A stretch of 9,417 bases of DNA from an uncultured Oscillospiraceae bacterium (GTDB lineage Bacteria; Bacillota; Clostridia; Oscillospirales; Acutalibacteraceae): the NCBI GenBank assembly GCA_900552985.1, contig USBP01000032.1:1-9417 (forward strand). Reading direction: 5' to 3'. Of this stretch, positions 1-6,790 are shown one piece after another (position 1 is the first letter of the stretch; every line of letters starts with the position of its first letter). Position numbers and translations under genes: made by a program. The notes beneath the pieces were generated by a model. The model was not told the origin of the DNA and made no database searches. It saw nothing but the letters and a program-made list of their open reading frames with translations.

Positions 1-38
1 CTCCGGCGGCTGTGTGATAATACCCGTCTTTGCCCGGC

Positions 39-782
39 TTATTGGATCTTCAACGCATCCAGGATCTGGCGCTTATATTCCATAAACGTTTCCGAGGCGG
101 TGAAGCGCGTGGTACGCGGGCGCGGCTGGCGCACCTCGATCTCCTGCGAGATCGTCCCCGGAGAACCGGACATGATATAGATCCGGTCGGAGAGGAAAAT
201 CGCCTCATCAATATCGTGCGTGATGAAGATGGCCGACATGTGCAGCCGGCTCATCATCTCCAGATACCACAGATGCAGCTGCGATTTGGTGATCGCATCC
301 AGCGCGCTGAAGGGCTCGTCCAGCAGGGCCACCTCGCTGTTAAACAGGTAAGTTCTGTAGAGCGCCGCACGCTGGCGCATGCCTCCGGAAAGCTGGCCCG
401 GGTATTTGCGCTCTGTCCCCTCCAGGCCAAATTCCGCCAGCCCCTGCCGCACCTGCGCGCGCGCCTGCCTGCGGGGCATGCCCTTTAAAACGAGCGGCAG
501 GGCGATATTATCCTCAATACGCTTGTGCGGCAGCAGCAAATCCTTCTGCTGCATGTAGCTGATGCGGCCCGTCTGGCCGGTGATCTCCTCCCCGCCGAGC
601 AGGACCCGGCCGCTATCCGGCGCGAGCAGGCCGGAGAGGACGTTGAAGAGCGTGCTCTTCCCCACGCCGCTGACGCCCAGCAGGCACACCAGCTCATCCT
701 CGTGCAGCGTCAGGCTCACATCCTGAATCACCGTTGTGCCGCCAAAGCTTTTTGTAATCCCTTCTGCCCGCAGCCGGTCCAT
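39..782 (-). CDS. thiZ: ABC transporter ATP-binding protein, ThiZ/SsuB/TauB-like, for thiamine-precursor uptake
   Basis: This is the ATPase subunit that would power import through the ThiX-like permease at the cytoplasmic face. Numbered from the ATG at 782 (247 aa), the protein shows Walker A GVSGVGKST (about 36-44), a Q-loop near MQQKD (77-81), signature LSGGM (131-135), Walker B ALLDEPF (152-158) and the switch histidine in ITHD (189). Length and motif order are normal for the nitrate/sulfonate/taurine-type family. The start is uncertain. A TTG at 809 overlaps the stop of the upstream gene, and an ATG at 803 lies 2 nt after that stop, but neither has a good ribosome binding site. The ATG at 782 follows GGAAGAGG at useful spacing, so I chose it. 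It is the last operon gene fully inside the window. The precise substrate is inferred from the TPP riboswitch and the THI5-like binding protein; the ATPase sequence alone would not separate it from SsuB or TauB. Confidence 0.87.
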   Translation of the reverse strand: MDRLRAEGITKSFGGTTVIQDVSLTLHEDELVCLLGVSGVGKSTLFNVLSGLLAPDSGRVLLGGEEITGQTGRISYMQQKDLLLPHKRIEDNIALPLVLKGMPRRQARAQVRQGLAEFGLEGTERKYPGQLSGGMRQRAALYRTYLFNSEVALLDEPFSALDAITKSQLHLWYLEMMSRLHMSAIFITHDIDEAIFLSDRIYIMSGSPGTISQEIEVRQPRPRTTRFTASETFMEYKRQILDALKIQ

Positions 783-805
783 CTCAGCGCCTCTTCCTTC
801 CATGC

Positions 806-1810
806 TCAATTCAAATAGTCGTTGGTAAAGCCCTGTCCATCGGGAATCTCCTTGGAGATCACCTTGTTTTCATACAGCCAGTCGTAGAAGGTATCCCAGC
901 GCTCCTGATCGATTTCGCCCCAACGCTCCACCTCGGCCTTGTATTGACCGGCCAGGTATTTCTGGCTGGCAACGGCGATTGCCTCATCCGTGCCCGGCGC
1001 ATATTCGCAGAGGATCCCGGCAGCCTCCTCCGGGTGCTCAATGCTGTATTCATAGCCCATCCGTGCGGCCTTCAGGAAAGCCTTCGCCTGGTCGGGATGC
1101 TCGCTGAGGAACGTATCGTTCGCAATGAGCACAGGCGTGTAGAAATCCAGGGCGGGGTTGATATCCTTAAAGGCGAAATAGTTGGTCTCCAACCCCTTCA
1201 CCTCAGTTGCAATGCCATCCCATGCGTAATAAATCCAAACGGTGTCAATATTGGTCTGCAAAGCGGTCACCACATCCGTCGCGGTGTTGTAAATCATCTC
1301 TACCTTGCTGAAATCGCCGCCATCCTTCTCAATGACATCCCGCAGGATTGCCTGCTCGATAGGCGTATTCCAGGAGGCATAGGTGTGGCCCGCCATATCC
1401 TTCGGCGAGGTAATATTGTTTTCTTTCAGAGAGATGATGCCGGATGTATTGTGCTGAATAATCGCAGCGACCGCTGTGATGGGCAGCGGGGAATCCGCCG
1501 TCAGCGCGCTGGCGACATTCTCCTGAAAGCTGATGCCGAACTGCGCCTTATTGGAGGCAACCAGGGCCTCCGCGCCATCCTCTGGCGGCTGCTCGATCGT
1601 CACCTCCAGGCCGTTATCAGCAAAATAGCCGTTCTTCAGCGCAACGTAGAGGCCCGTGTGGTTTGTGTTCGGCGTCCAATCCAACACAACGGTAATGTTC
1701 GCCTTTTGCTGCCCGCCGGCATCCCCTTCCTCCCTTGCGCAGCCGGCAAAGGCGGCGAGCACACAGACGGCGGCCATCAAAAGCGCCAAAGCGCGCTTTG
1801 TCCATTTCAT
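806..1810 (-). CDS. thiY: ABC transporter substrate-binding lipoprotein, ThiY / NMT1-THI5-like (pyrimidine precursor of thiamine)
   Basis: A 334-residue extracellular binding protein anchored as a lipoprotein. The N-terminus MKWTKR is followed by a hydrophobic stretch ending in FAGC, with the lipidated cysteine at about residue 24. After a short linker comes DWTPNTNHTGLYVA (about 44-57), a motif characteristic of the THI5/NMT1/ThiY family, which binds formylaminopyrimidine or HMP-type precursors. The rest fits a periplasmic-binding-protein fold, with IEQPPEDGAEALVASNKAQF and a two-lobe length. The ATG at 1810 follows AAAAGGGGAAATGAACA, a usable ribosome binding site. The gene lies 29 nt after the permease stop, and its own stop is within a few bases of the ATPase starts, so the genes are probably cotranscribed. 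The family assignment is strong. The exact ligand (formylaminopyrimidine, HMP or a related compound) is inferred. Confidence 0.9.
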   Translation of the reverse strand: MKWTKRALALLMAAVCVLAAFAGCAREEGDAGGQQKANITVVLDWTPNTNHTGLYVALKNGYFADNGLEVTIEQPPEDGAEALVASNKAQFGISFQENVASALTADSPLPITAVAAIIQHNTSGIISLKENNITSPKDMAGHTYASWNTPIEQAILRDVIEKDGGDFSKVEMIYNTATDVVTALQTNIDTVWIYYAWDGIATEVKGLETNYFAFKDINPALDFYTPVLIANDTFLSEHPDQAKAFLKAARMGYEYSIEHPEEAAGILCEYAPGTDEAIAVASQKYLAGQYKAEVERWGEIDQERWDTFYDWLYENKVISKEIPDGQGFTNDYLN

Positions 1811-1839
1811 TGTTCATTTCCCCTTTTGATAAAATCAAA

Positions 1840-2611
1840 TCATACCTTTTTGATCTGGCGCCAGGGCGTCAGCTTTTTTTCCAGGAAGCCGGTCACCCCC
1901 ATCAGCACAAGGCTGATGGCGACCACCAGGAAGATCACGGCGAACATATCGGCATACGCGAAGGATTTGCGCGCAAGCGTCATATATACGCCGAGCCCGC
2001 TTTGCCCACCGAGCCATTCTGCGATCACTGCGCCGACAATGGAAAACGAGACGGAGATCTTCAGCCCGGAAAAAAAGGCGGGCAACGCCCCCGGCAGCTT
2101 GATATGCCAGAAGATTTGCAGCCGGTTCGCTCCCATGGCGCGCAGCAGGCTCATCTGATCCTCATCGGCGGGCCCGCAGCCCGTCCAGCAGGCCGATGGC
2201 AACCGGGAAGAAGCAGACGATCACGATCAGCACCACCTTCGGCGTCATATCATAGCCGAGCCACAGCACCAGCAGCGGCGCGATGGCCACCACCGGGATC
2301 GCCTGCGTAATCACGAGCAGCGGATAGGTCATTTGGTAAATCACACGGAAGCGATCCATCACCACCGCGATCACAAACGCCAGCATAACGCCAATGGAGA
2401 GGCCGAGCATCGCCTCCAGCAGCGAGGTTTTCGCATGGCCCATCAGGACGGGAAACGACTCAATAAACGATTTGCAAACCGTCCAGGGCGAAGGCAGCAT
2501 GTAATCTGCCACCACGCCAAAGGAGCACAGCGCCTGCCACAGCAGCAGGAGCAGGAGAATCCCCGCCGCGGAATACAGCTTATTCGTGATGCTTTTTAAC
2601 TTTTTTCTCAA
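1840..2611 (-). pseudogene. thiX: ThiX-like ABC transporter permease, disrupted by a +1 frameshift
   Basis: A membrane permease of the binding-protein-dependent type, split into two frames. The 5' part gives a hydrophobic protein (LLLLLLWQ near the start, then QAIPVVAIAPLLVLWLGY) ending in GLLDGLRA, where the frame runs into a stop at 2162. The other frame continues seamlessly from ADEDQMSLLRAMGANRLQIF to a stop at 1840. DEDQM...LLRAMGA...IKLPGALP is the EAA loop that contacts the ATPase, so one protein of about 257 residues has been interrupted there. Removing one C from the GGGCCC at about 2170-2175 restores the frame. The start is uncertain. The TTG at 2611 follows GGGGTG and overlaps the upstream gene least; ATGs at 2632 and 2656 are in frame but lack a ribosome binding site. 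This may be a true mutation or a sequence error. The ThiX role is inferred from its neighbours. Confidence 0.82.
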
Positions 2612-2876
2612 TCGTCCACACCCCGTCTGCATCCGGCTTATAGTTGATTTTGACATAGGACATCACACTCGGCGCGCCGGCCCGGATGCAGATGAGCTGG
2701 CACTCCTTCACAATTTCCATCAGTTGGTCGTAATCGCCCTCAATCGTGGTTTCAAAGGGGCCCACATAGGTGTTCAGACCGCTGGATTTGATATAGGCGA
2801 TCACCTCATCGACAATGCGGATTACCTCTTCCCCCTGCACGCCGGGCAGGACCTGAATTGCTACGCTTGCGTTCAT
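2580..2876 (-). CDS. Thiamine-binding protein, MTH1187/YqgV family (DUF77)
   Basis: A small soluble protein of 98 residues that starts MNASVAIQVLPG and contains VGPFETTIEGDYDQL and a C-terminal VKINYKPD strand. The pattern fits the MTH1187/YkoF-like thiamine-binding fold, a ferredoxin-like domain that usually assembles as an oligomer and binds thiamine or a related compound. I chose the ATG at 2876 because a perfect AGGAGG lies 8 nt upstream. A longer in-frame reading to 2966 would run through the riboswitch terminator. It is the first gene after the riboswitch, and its end overlaps the start of the permease frame, which suggests translational coupling. Family members often accompany ThiXYZ-type transporters. 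Whether this one delivers ligand, buffers thiamine or senses it is not known from sequence. Confidence 0.88.
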   Translation of the reverse strand: MNASVAIQVLPGVQGEEVIRIVDEVIAYIKSSGLNTYVGPFETTIEGDYDQLMEIVKECQLICIRAGAPSVMSYVKINYKPDADGVWTIEKKVKKHHE

Positions 2877-2925
2877 TTGAAATCCCTCCTGTATTTTGCG
2901 GCCGGACGGCCGGCTTATATGGTCG

Positions 2926-2955
2926 AAAAACAAAAAATCCCGCTGTGACAGCGGG
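2926..2955 (-). terminator. Riboswitch-controlled intrinsic terminator of the thiamine operon
   Basis: In the RNA, CCCGCTG-TCA-CAGCGGG forms a perfect 7-bp hairpin (2955-2939), followed by ATTTTTTGTTTTT. It lies between the TPP aptamer and the first operon gene. The 5' arm begins inside ACTCCC (2958-2953), which can pair with GGGAGT at the 3' edge of the aptamer (2981-2976). The two pairings are mutually exclusive, so this is the expected expression platform: TPP bound gives the terminator, TPP absent gives the antiterminator. Confidence 0.92.
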
Positions 2956-2974
2956 AGTGGGTACACGGCTCTAT

Positions 2975-3057
2975 AACTCCCTACGCTGGTATGATCCAGA
3001 TCAGGTTAGAGGGTCGAAGGACGCGCCTTCCTCTCAGCCGCTGGCGGCTCCCCTGTT
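2975..3057 (-). promoter_or_regulatory. TPP riboswitch (THI element) aptamer
   Basis: The minus strand carries the conserved THI-box blocks in the right order: CAGGGGAGC at the 5' side, GCTGAGAGG (CTGAGA at 3037-3032), GACCCTCTAACCTGATCTGG, and GATCATACCAGCGTAGGGA ending near 2978. AAC (3057-3055) and GTT (2977-2975) can close P1. TPP binding stabilises P1 and captures the GGGAGT segment that would otherwise form the antiterminator, so high TPP should terminate transcription before the thiamine-binding protein, ThiX, ThiY and ThiZ genes. The match is visible base by base; the switching direction is inferred from the terminator arrangement just downstream. Confidence 0.96.
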
Positions 3058-3078
3058 TTTGTTGTTTTGACCGGGTTT

Positions 3079-3107
3079 AGCATAACACACTTTGCGCAGC
3101 TTGTCAA
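3079..3107 (-). promoter_or_regulatory. Sigma-A-type promoter of the TPP-controlled operon
   Basis: On the minus strand, a perfect TTGACA -35 (3107-3102) is followed after exactly 17 nt by TATGCT (3084-3079), with TGT directly before it as an extended -10. Transcription should begin around 3072, about 15 nt before the first aptamer base. The placement immediately upstream of the riboswitch supports it. Confidence 0.82.
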
Positions 3108-3125
3108 ACCAAGACGTCCGACCGC

Positions 3126-3163
3126 AAAAAAGAGCCACGGGTCTGTTAAACGCCCGCGGCTCT
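3126..3163 (-). terminator. Intrinsic terminator after the M23 peptidase gene
   Basis: In the minus-strand RNA, GAGCCGCGGG and CCCGTGGCTC form a 10-bp stem with one G-U pair around an 11-nt loop, followed by a run of six T. It begins about 40 nt after the stop codon of the M23 peptidase gene, and it also separates that gene from the riboswitch operon promoter. Confidence 0.9.
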
Positions 3164-3204
3164 TCTATCCGCACTGCCTTACACAGCGCTGCTTCATCAA
3201 ACCA

Positions 3205-5166
3205 CTATGAAATATACGGCCTGGGGTTGACGCGCACCCCGTTGCGCGACACCTCAAAATGCAGGTGCGGCCCCGTTGAATTGCCCGTTGAACCAATGCT
3301 GGCAATCCGCTGCCCCTGTGATACCGACTGTCCTGCGCGCACGCGGATCGAGCCCTTTTGGCAATGGGAGTAGGAGGTTTGCAGCCCATTACCATGGTTA
3401 ATCACAACGCGGTAGCCGTGCCCGGTGGAATCCCAACCGGCGTAGGTAACCGTCCCGCTCGCCGCGGCGACAATCGGGCTGCCTAACGCCCCATTTCTGG
3501 TGATATCCATTCCCTTATGGCCATTGTGCCCATAAGATTGCGATACCTGCCGCGCATACGGGGCCGGCCACATCATCCGTGTGGAGACAGACCCGGTATC
3601 GTAATACTCCGGCGTAGTAGAGGAACTGTACGCGCTCCCGCTATAGCTGCTGCGCTTCTTGGTGCCTACGTTGACCTTTTTGGTCACAGGCTCTTTGGTC
3701 ACCTTGCTGCTGACCTGCTCTGTACTAACCGCAATATTGTCGATATAGGTGACGAGCTCTGTAATCTGACGCTCGCCGTTAACGCCTTCCCGAACCGTCT
3801 TCGTCCTGCCCTGATACATGCTGGAGGTTTTGATCTCCTCTGTTTCAAACGGGATTTCCTCTGTGCGCTGTACCGTCTTGATTACCTTGACCCGCACAAA
3901 ATTCACTTCATTGGAAATCAGCAGAGAATCCCCCACATGGATGGTTTCCGTCAGGCCCGGGTTAAGCGCCATCAGCTCATTGGTCGTCAAATCATTTGCC
4001 TGTGCAATTTCAGACGGCGTATCGCCATCCTGCACCGTATAGTAAACAGCCTCCGCCTTTTTGCTGCGCAGCTTCTCCTCCAGGCGCTCCGCATCCCACA
4101 CCGTCTGCTCATTATCCGGGTAGAGGCCCTGCACATAGCTGATATCCTCTACAAAGTCGACAATCGTGTTGGCTTCAGTTGTTTTCTCTTCATCAAGCAG
4201 CTTATCAAAAACACTGACCGCATCCGTCTCGTTTTTCACCGCGCAGACAAAAACATCGTCCACATAAATGCCGCACGCATTGGTGATATTGGTGCTCGAA
4301 TATTCAATCAGCTTATCCGACATTGTATTTGCGTCCGTCAGCTTATCAATAGACACCAGGCTTAACTTATAGGAGGGCTTTGCAATCAGCTCTTCCTCCG
4401 TTTCTGCCTCTCCGGCAGCCAGGCCGCGCGTGCTCAGGTTCATCACCCGCGCGCCACCATCCGCCGCCAGATTCTCCGTCTGCGGTGCTTCCGCCTGCTG
4501 CGTATCCATCACAATCCGCCCGAGGGCCAGCTTTTCCGCTTCCAGATAGACGGACTCATTCTCCACATAGCCAATGCTCTGGCCGTTATAGGTAACCTCC
4601 AGCGCAAAGGTTACGCTACCCCAGTGCGCCACCGTAACCGCGAGCAAAACGCACGCTCCGATAGGTAACGCCGTGTTGAACAGAGTGGTAAACAACTTTT
4701 TATGCCGGCGAAAAGCTTTCGCCGTATAATGCCCCAACACCGGAAAAACCGACAACGGGGCGCTCTTCAAGCAGCGCCTCAGGTATTTACGCACGGAAAG
4801 CACTTCCCGGTGTAAATACCTCGCCTCGTCCGCCGCTTCATGATAGGCCTTGAACGCATAGCGGTCTACCGTAACAAAAAGGAAACGAAAGCCGAAACGA
4901 ACCATCTGAAACGGCCATCGGATATACCGCTCCACATGGCGGTAAAACCGCGCTGCATAACGCTGCGTCTGTAAACCTACCCAGGTCACCTGGCGGCCGG
5001 CAGACTCCAGCGCCGCGCCCATCGCCTTTCCCAACTCCCGGGTCTGTGCAATTTCTGTTTTATCTGCTGCGGCCTGCGCCGCTTCCATGCTGTCCTCTGT
5101 CCGCTTGACGGCATCTTCCCTCACGGCAGCTTCTGCCTTCTCCCGCTTGGCATGCTTGAGCGACAT
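3205..5166 (-). CDS. Membrane-anchored M23 family metallopeptidase with LysM and G5 domains
   Basis: A 653-residue cell-wall hydrolase predicted to cut peptide cross-links in peptidoglycan. A charged N-terminal part (1-160) precedes one membrane helix (about 160-183). Further on come a LysM domain (about 374-418, YYTVQDGDTPSEIAQ...LNPGL...VGDSLLI), a G5 domain (about 424-502), a Ser/Tyr-rich linker and a C-terminal M23 domain (about 545-645). The zinc and catalytic residues are present: H550 and D554 in GHKGMD, H601 in SYSH, and H634/H636 in PHLHFE. The ATG at 5166 follows GGAGGTG at 8 nt. The gene has its own promoter and terminator and a tandem WalR-like operator, which fits a wall-remodelling enzyme. 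The unusual part is the N-terminus of about 160 residues before the membrane helix, rich in basic and aromatic residues (for example RYAARFYRHVERYIRWPF), probably cytoplasmic or membrane-surface and of unknown role. Activity is inferred from the intact motifs. Confidence 0.93.
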   Translation of the reverse strand: MSLKHAKREKAEAAVREDAVKRTEDSMEAAQAAADKTEIAQTRELGKAMGAALESAGRQVTWVGLQTQRYAARFYRHVERYIRWPFQMVRFGFRFLFVTVDRYAFKAYHEAADEARYLHREVLSVRKYLRRCLKSAPLSVFPVLGHYTAKAFRRHKKLFTTLFNTALPIGACVLLAVTVAHWGSVTFALEVTYNGQSIGYVENESVYLEAEKLALGRIVMDTQQAEAPQTENLAADGGARVMNLSTRGLAAGEAETEEELIAKPSYKLSLVSIDKLTDANTMSDKLIEYSSTNITNACGIYVDDVFVCAVKNETDAVSVFDKLLDEEKTTEANTIVDFVEDISYVQGLYPDNEQTVWDAERLEEKLRSKKAEAVYYTVQDGDTPSEIAQANDLTTNELMALNPGLTETIHVGDSLLISNEVNFVRVKVIKTVQRTEEIPFETEEIKTSSMYQGRTKTVREGVNGERQITELVTYIDNIAVSTEQVSSKVTKEPVTKKVNVGTKKRSSYSGSAYSSSTTPEYYDTGSVSTRMMWPAPYARQVSQSYGHNGHKGMDITRNGALGSPIVAAASGTVTYAGWDSTGHGYRVVINHGNGLQTSYSHCQKGSIRVRAGQSVSQGQRIASIGSTGNSTGPHLHFEVSRNGVRVNPRPYIS

Positions 5167-5193
5167 TACAGAGACACCTCCAACCTTTTTTGT

Positions 5194-5232
5194 CCTACAA
5201 AACGGTTACAAAATGGTTACAATTTAGTTACC
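5194..5232 (-). promoter_or_regulatory. Tandem WalR (YycF)-like operator, four hexamers at 11-nt spacing
   Basis: Read on the gene's strand, the site is GGTAAC-N5-TGTAAC-N5-TGTAAC-N5-TGTAGG, with hexamers at 5232-5227, 5221-5216, 5210-5205 and 5199-5194. The middle two match the published WalR consensus TGTWAH-N5-TGTWAH exactly; the outer two each differ but keep the 11-nt phase. The first hexamer touches the -10 box of the M23 promoter, so the site lies over the transcription start, a position more typical of repression. On the opposite strand the same bases read TTACA repeats, which also resemble PhoP boxes, so another OmpR-family regulator is possible. Confidence 0.72.
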
Positions 5233-5261
5233 ATTATACACAGGAGGGTCATTCGGCGCAA
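5233..5261 (-). promoter_or_regulatory. Promoter of the M23 peptidase gene
   Basis: A perfect TATAAT (5238-5233) on the minus strand stands 17 nt downstream of TTGCGC (5261-5256), a weak -35. The start point would fall inside the WalR-like hexamers, leaving a leader of roughly 60 nt before the ATG at 5166. The good -10 and poor -35 suggest regulated use. Confidence 0.65.
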
Positions 5262-5303
5262 GCTTTTCGCATTTTTTCGGCGTTTTATACAAGCCAAGCA
5301 GAT

Positions 5304-5762
5304 TTATTCTGGGTATTTTAACTGTTCTACGGTCCAATTTTTTAATATTTCTCCCATATTTTGTGCTTCTATTTTCGCACCAGCCAAATCATGCTCACGC
5401 CAATTGCCGCATTCCCGCTCAGAAGCGCCAGGAATCTCCCCTTCATAATCCGCAATAAAAGCAAATGCCTCACGGGTCAGCTCAATTGCCCGCTTGCGAT
5501 CCATCCCACGGGTCAGGAAGTAAAAGCCTGTGCGGCATCCCATGGGGCCAAAATAGACCACCTGCTCCGCATCAGCGGCATTGCGCACAAAAGTGGCAAA
5601 CAGATGCTCCACCGTATGAAGCGCGCCGTTTTCCATCACCGGCTCCCGGTTGGGGCGGCGGGTACGCAGATCATAGGTGTCGATATCCCCATCCTCACGC
5701 GAGAGATACATCCCGCGCGGCAGCTTGGTGTGGTCAACTTGAAAACTCGCAATGCGTTTCAT
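5304..5762 (-). CDS. luxS: S-ribosylhomocysteine lyase (autoinducer-2 synthase) LuxS
   Basis: A 152-residue enzyme that cleaves S-ribosylhomocysteine to homocysteine and DPD, the precursor of AI-2, in the activated methyl cycle. The sequence shows the family marks: FQVDHTKL at the start, the metal-binding HTVEH (H49, E52, H53), the catalytic cysteine in GPMGCRTGFY (C76), and the third metal ligand in ERECGNWREHDL (C118). All key residues are present and the length is typical. I chose the ATG at 5762 because AAGGAAG precedes it and MKRIASFQVDHT is the usual N-terminus; an extension to 5810 would overlap the upstream gene. It lies 22 nt after the phospholipase-family gene and is probably its operon partner. 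No clear terminator follows, so some readthrough into the M23 gene is possible. No Pfs (SAH nucleosidase) gene lies in the window. Confidence 0.98.
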   Translation of the reverse strand: MKRIASFQVDHTKLPRGMYLSREDGDIDTYDLRTRRPNREPVMENGALHTVEHLFATFVRNAADAEQVVYFGPMGCRTGFYFLTRGMDRKRAIELTREAFAFIADYEGEIPGASERECGNWREHDLAGAKIEAQNMGEILKNWTVEQLKYPE

Positions 5763-5784
5763 TTCCCGTTCTTCCTTTCTATTT

Positions 5785-6756
5785 TCAATGATATGGCCGC
5801 TCGGTGACAACAGGCAGGCCGGTAAGGAACGAAATCTGCCCGACCGCCTGCTCGAGGGCTCCTTTCTCTCCGGCCAATGACGCCCGAAAAGCTGCTGTCA
5901 AACGCAGTGCGTCCTCCTTCGCGCGGCCAAACAGCTCTTCAAAGCTCTCACAGCTCGTGCGGGCCGGATCCGCCGGGTAAGCCCAGCGCCGCTTTCGATC
6001 ATTGGCATAATCCCACCGGTCATCCGCCTGCGCGCGGCGCAACATCGTCGTTAGGCAGGGGCCAAGGAAAGGATAGACCGGCAGCTGGAGCAACGCCATC
6101 ACCGGCAATTTCCAGCCATGCCGGTCCGTCAAAAGCGACTGCATCGTGCGCGTATCGCAAAACGCCTGCCGCGCCTGCTCTATTGTCACCTGCTCATGCA
6201 GCGCCTGCCGGGCAGTAAACGATAGCACGCCCGCCATCACATCCAACAGCTCGCCGTCCGTCGAAAGGACTTCCTTTGTTTCAAATTTACGGGCGGAAGC
6301 CACCTGCAAATGCCGGCGCAGCATCAGCATATCCAGCTCATATTCCACCCGATTGTGTACAACACCCTTTAAATACCAAATGTGCCGTTTTTCAATGATA
6401 TCATATTGAGTGGCATAAACATAGGGGTGGGCGATCCGATCCAGCGCATAGTGCAATAAAAAGCCATAAATATAGGAGAGCGCAGCCCCCCGCTCCGCCG
6501 CATCCTCCGGCATTCTCTGCGCGTAGGCGAGCATCGCGTCAAACAGCGCGTTCGGATCGGCACGGTGCATGCGGGAGCCTACAGAGTTGAGGCTCTTCCC
6601 CCACATCGTAGGCAGGACCCGATGAAAAAAGAAAACATCCGGCCCCTGCGTTCCGTAATACACGGCGGCTGGTTCCAGACGGAGCTCCGGCATAGCGGAC
6701 TGCAGGTTGTCCATCAATTCGTGTGCAAAAAGATAATGCGTAGAAAAAGCAGGCAT
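5785..6756 (-). CDS. Zinc-dependent phospholipase C family protein
   Basis: A 323-residue protein of the Zn_dep_PLPC family. Likely metal ligands are arranged as in that family: H7 in STHYLF, D40 in GTQGPD, H102-D106-H110 in LLHYALDRIAH, and H134-E138 in VVHNRVEYE. There is no signal peptide, so unlike secreted clostridial alpha-toxin-type enzymes it is probably intracellular; the real substrate is unknown. I chose the ATG at 6756 because AAGGAG lies 7 nt upstream and MPAFSTHYLF places the first metal histidine near the N-terminus, as is normal for these proteins. An alternative start at 6816 adds 20 residues that overlap the preceding gene. It follows the small unknown gene by 34 nt and precedes luxS by 22 nt. 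Family membership is fairly sure; phospholipase activity is not shown. Confidence 0.85.
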   Translation of the reverse strand: MPAFSTHYLFAHELMDNLQSAMPELRLEPAAVYYGTQGPDVFFFHRVLPTMWGKSLNSVGSRMHRADPNALFDAMLAYAQRMPEDAAERGAALSYIYGFLLHYALDRIAHPYVYATQYDIIEKRHIWYLKGVVHNRVEYELDMLMLRRHLQVASARKFETKEVLSTDGELLDVMAGVLSFTARQALHEQVTIEQARQAFCDTRTMQSLLTDRHGWKLPVMALLQLPVYPFLGPCLTTMLRRAQADDRWDYANDRKRRWAYPADPARTSCESFEELFGRAKEDALRLTAAFRASLAGEKGALEQAVGQISFLTGLPVVTERPYH

Positions 6757-6790
6757 AAGCCCTCTCCTTTCTCTCAAAGGCAAGGCAACC

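Noticed and set aside
1..38. Possible next gene of the thiamine operon at the left edge
   Set aside because: The 38 bases after the ATPase stop show neither a ribosome binding site with ATG nor a clear terminator, so nothing can be called.
944..2158. Long plus-strand open frame opposite the thiY and thiX genes
   Set aside because: It is a shadow of GC-rich minus-strand coding sequence; the translation is Arg/His/Leu-rich with no domain, and the minus strand has clear family matches.
3517..4365. Plus-strand 282-codon frame opposite the M23 peptidase gene
   Set aside because: Antisense shadow of a gene with intact LysM, G5 and M23 motifs; the translation shows no domain.
5256..5278. Plus-strand GCGCAAGCTTTTCGC hairpin followed by TTTTTT
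   Set aside because: It resembles a terminator, but no plus-strand gene precedes it; the stem is short and mismatched, and the bases overlap the M23 promoter region.
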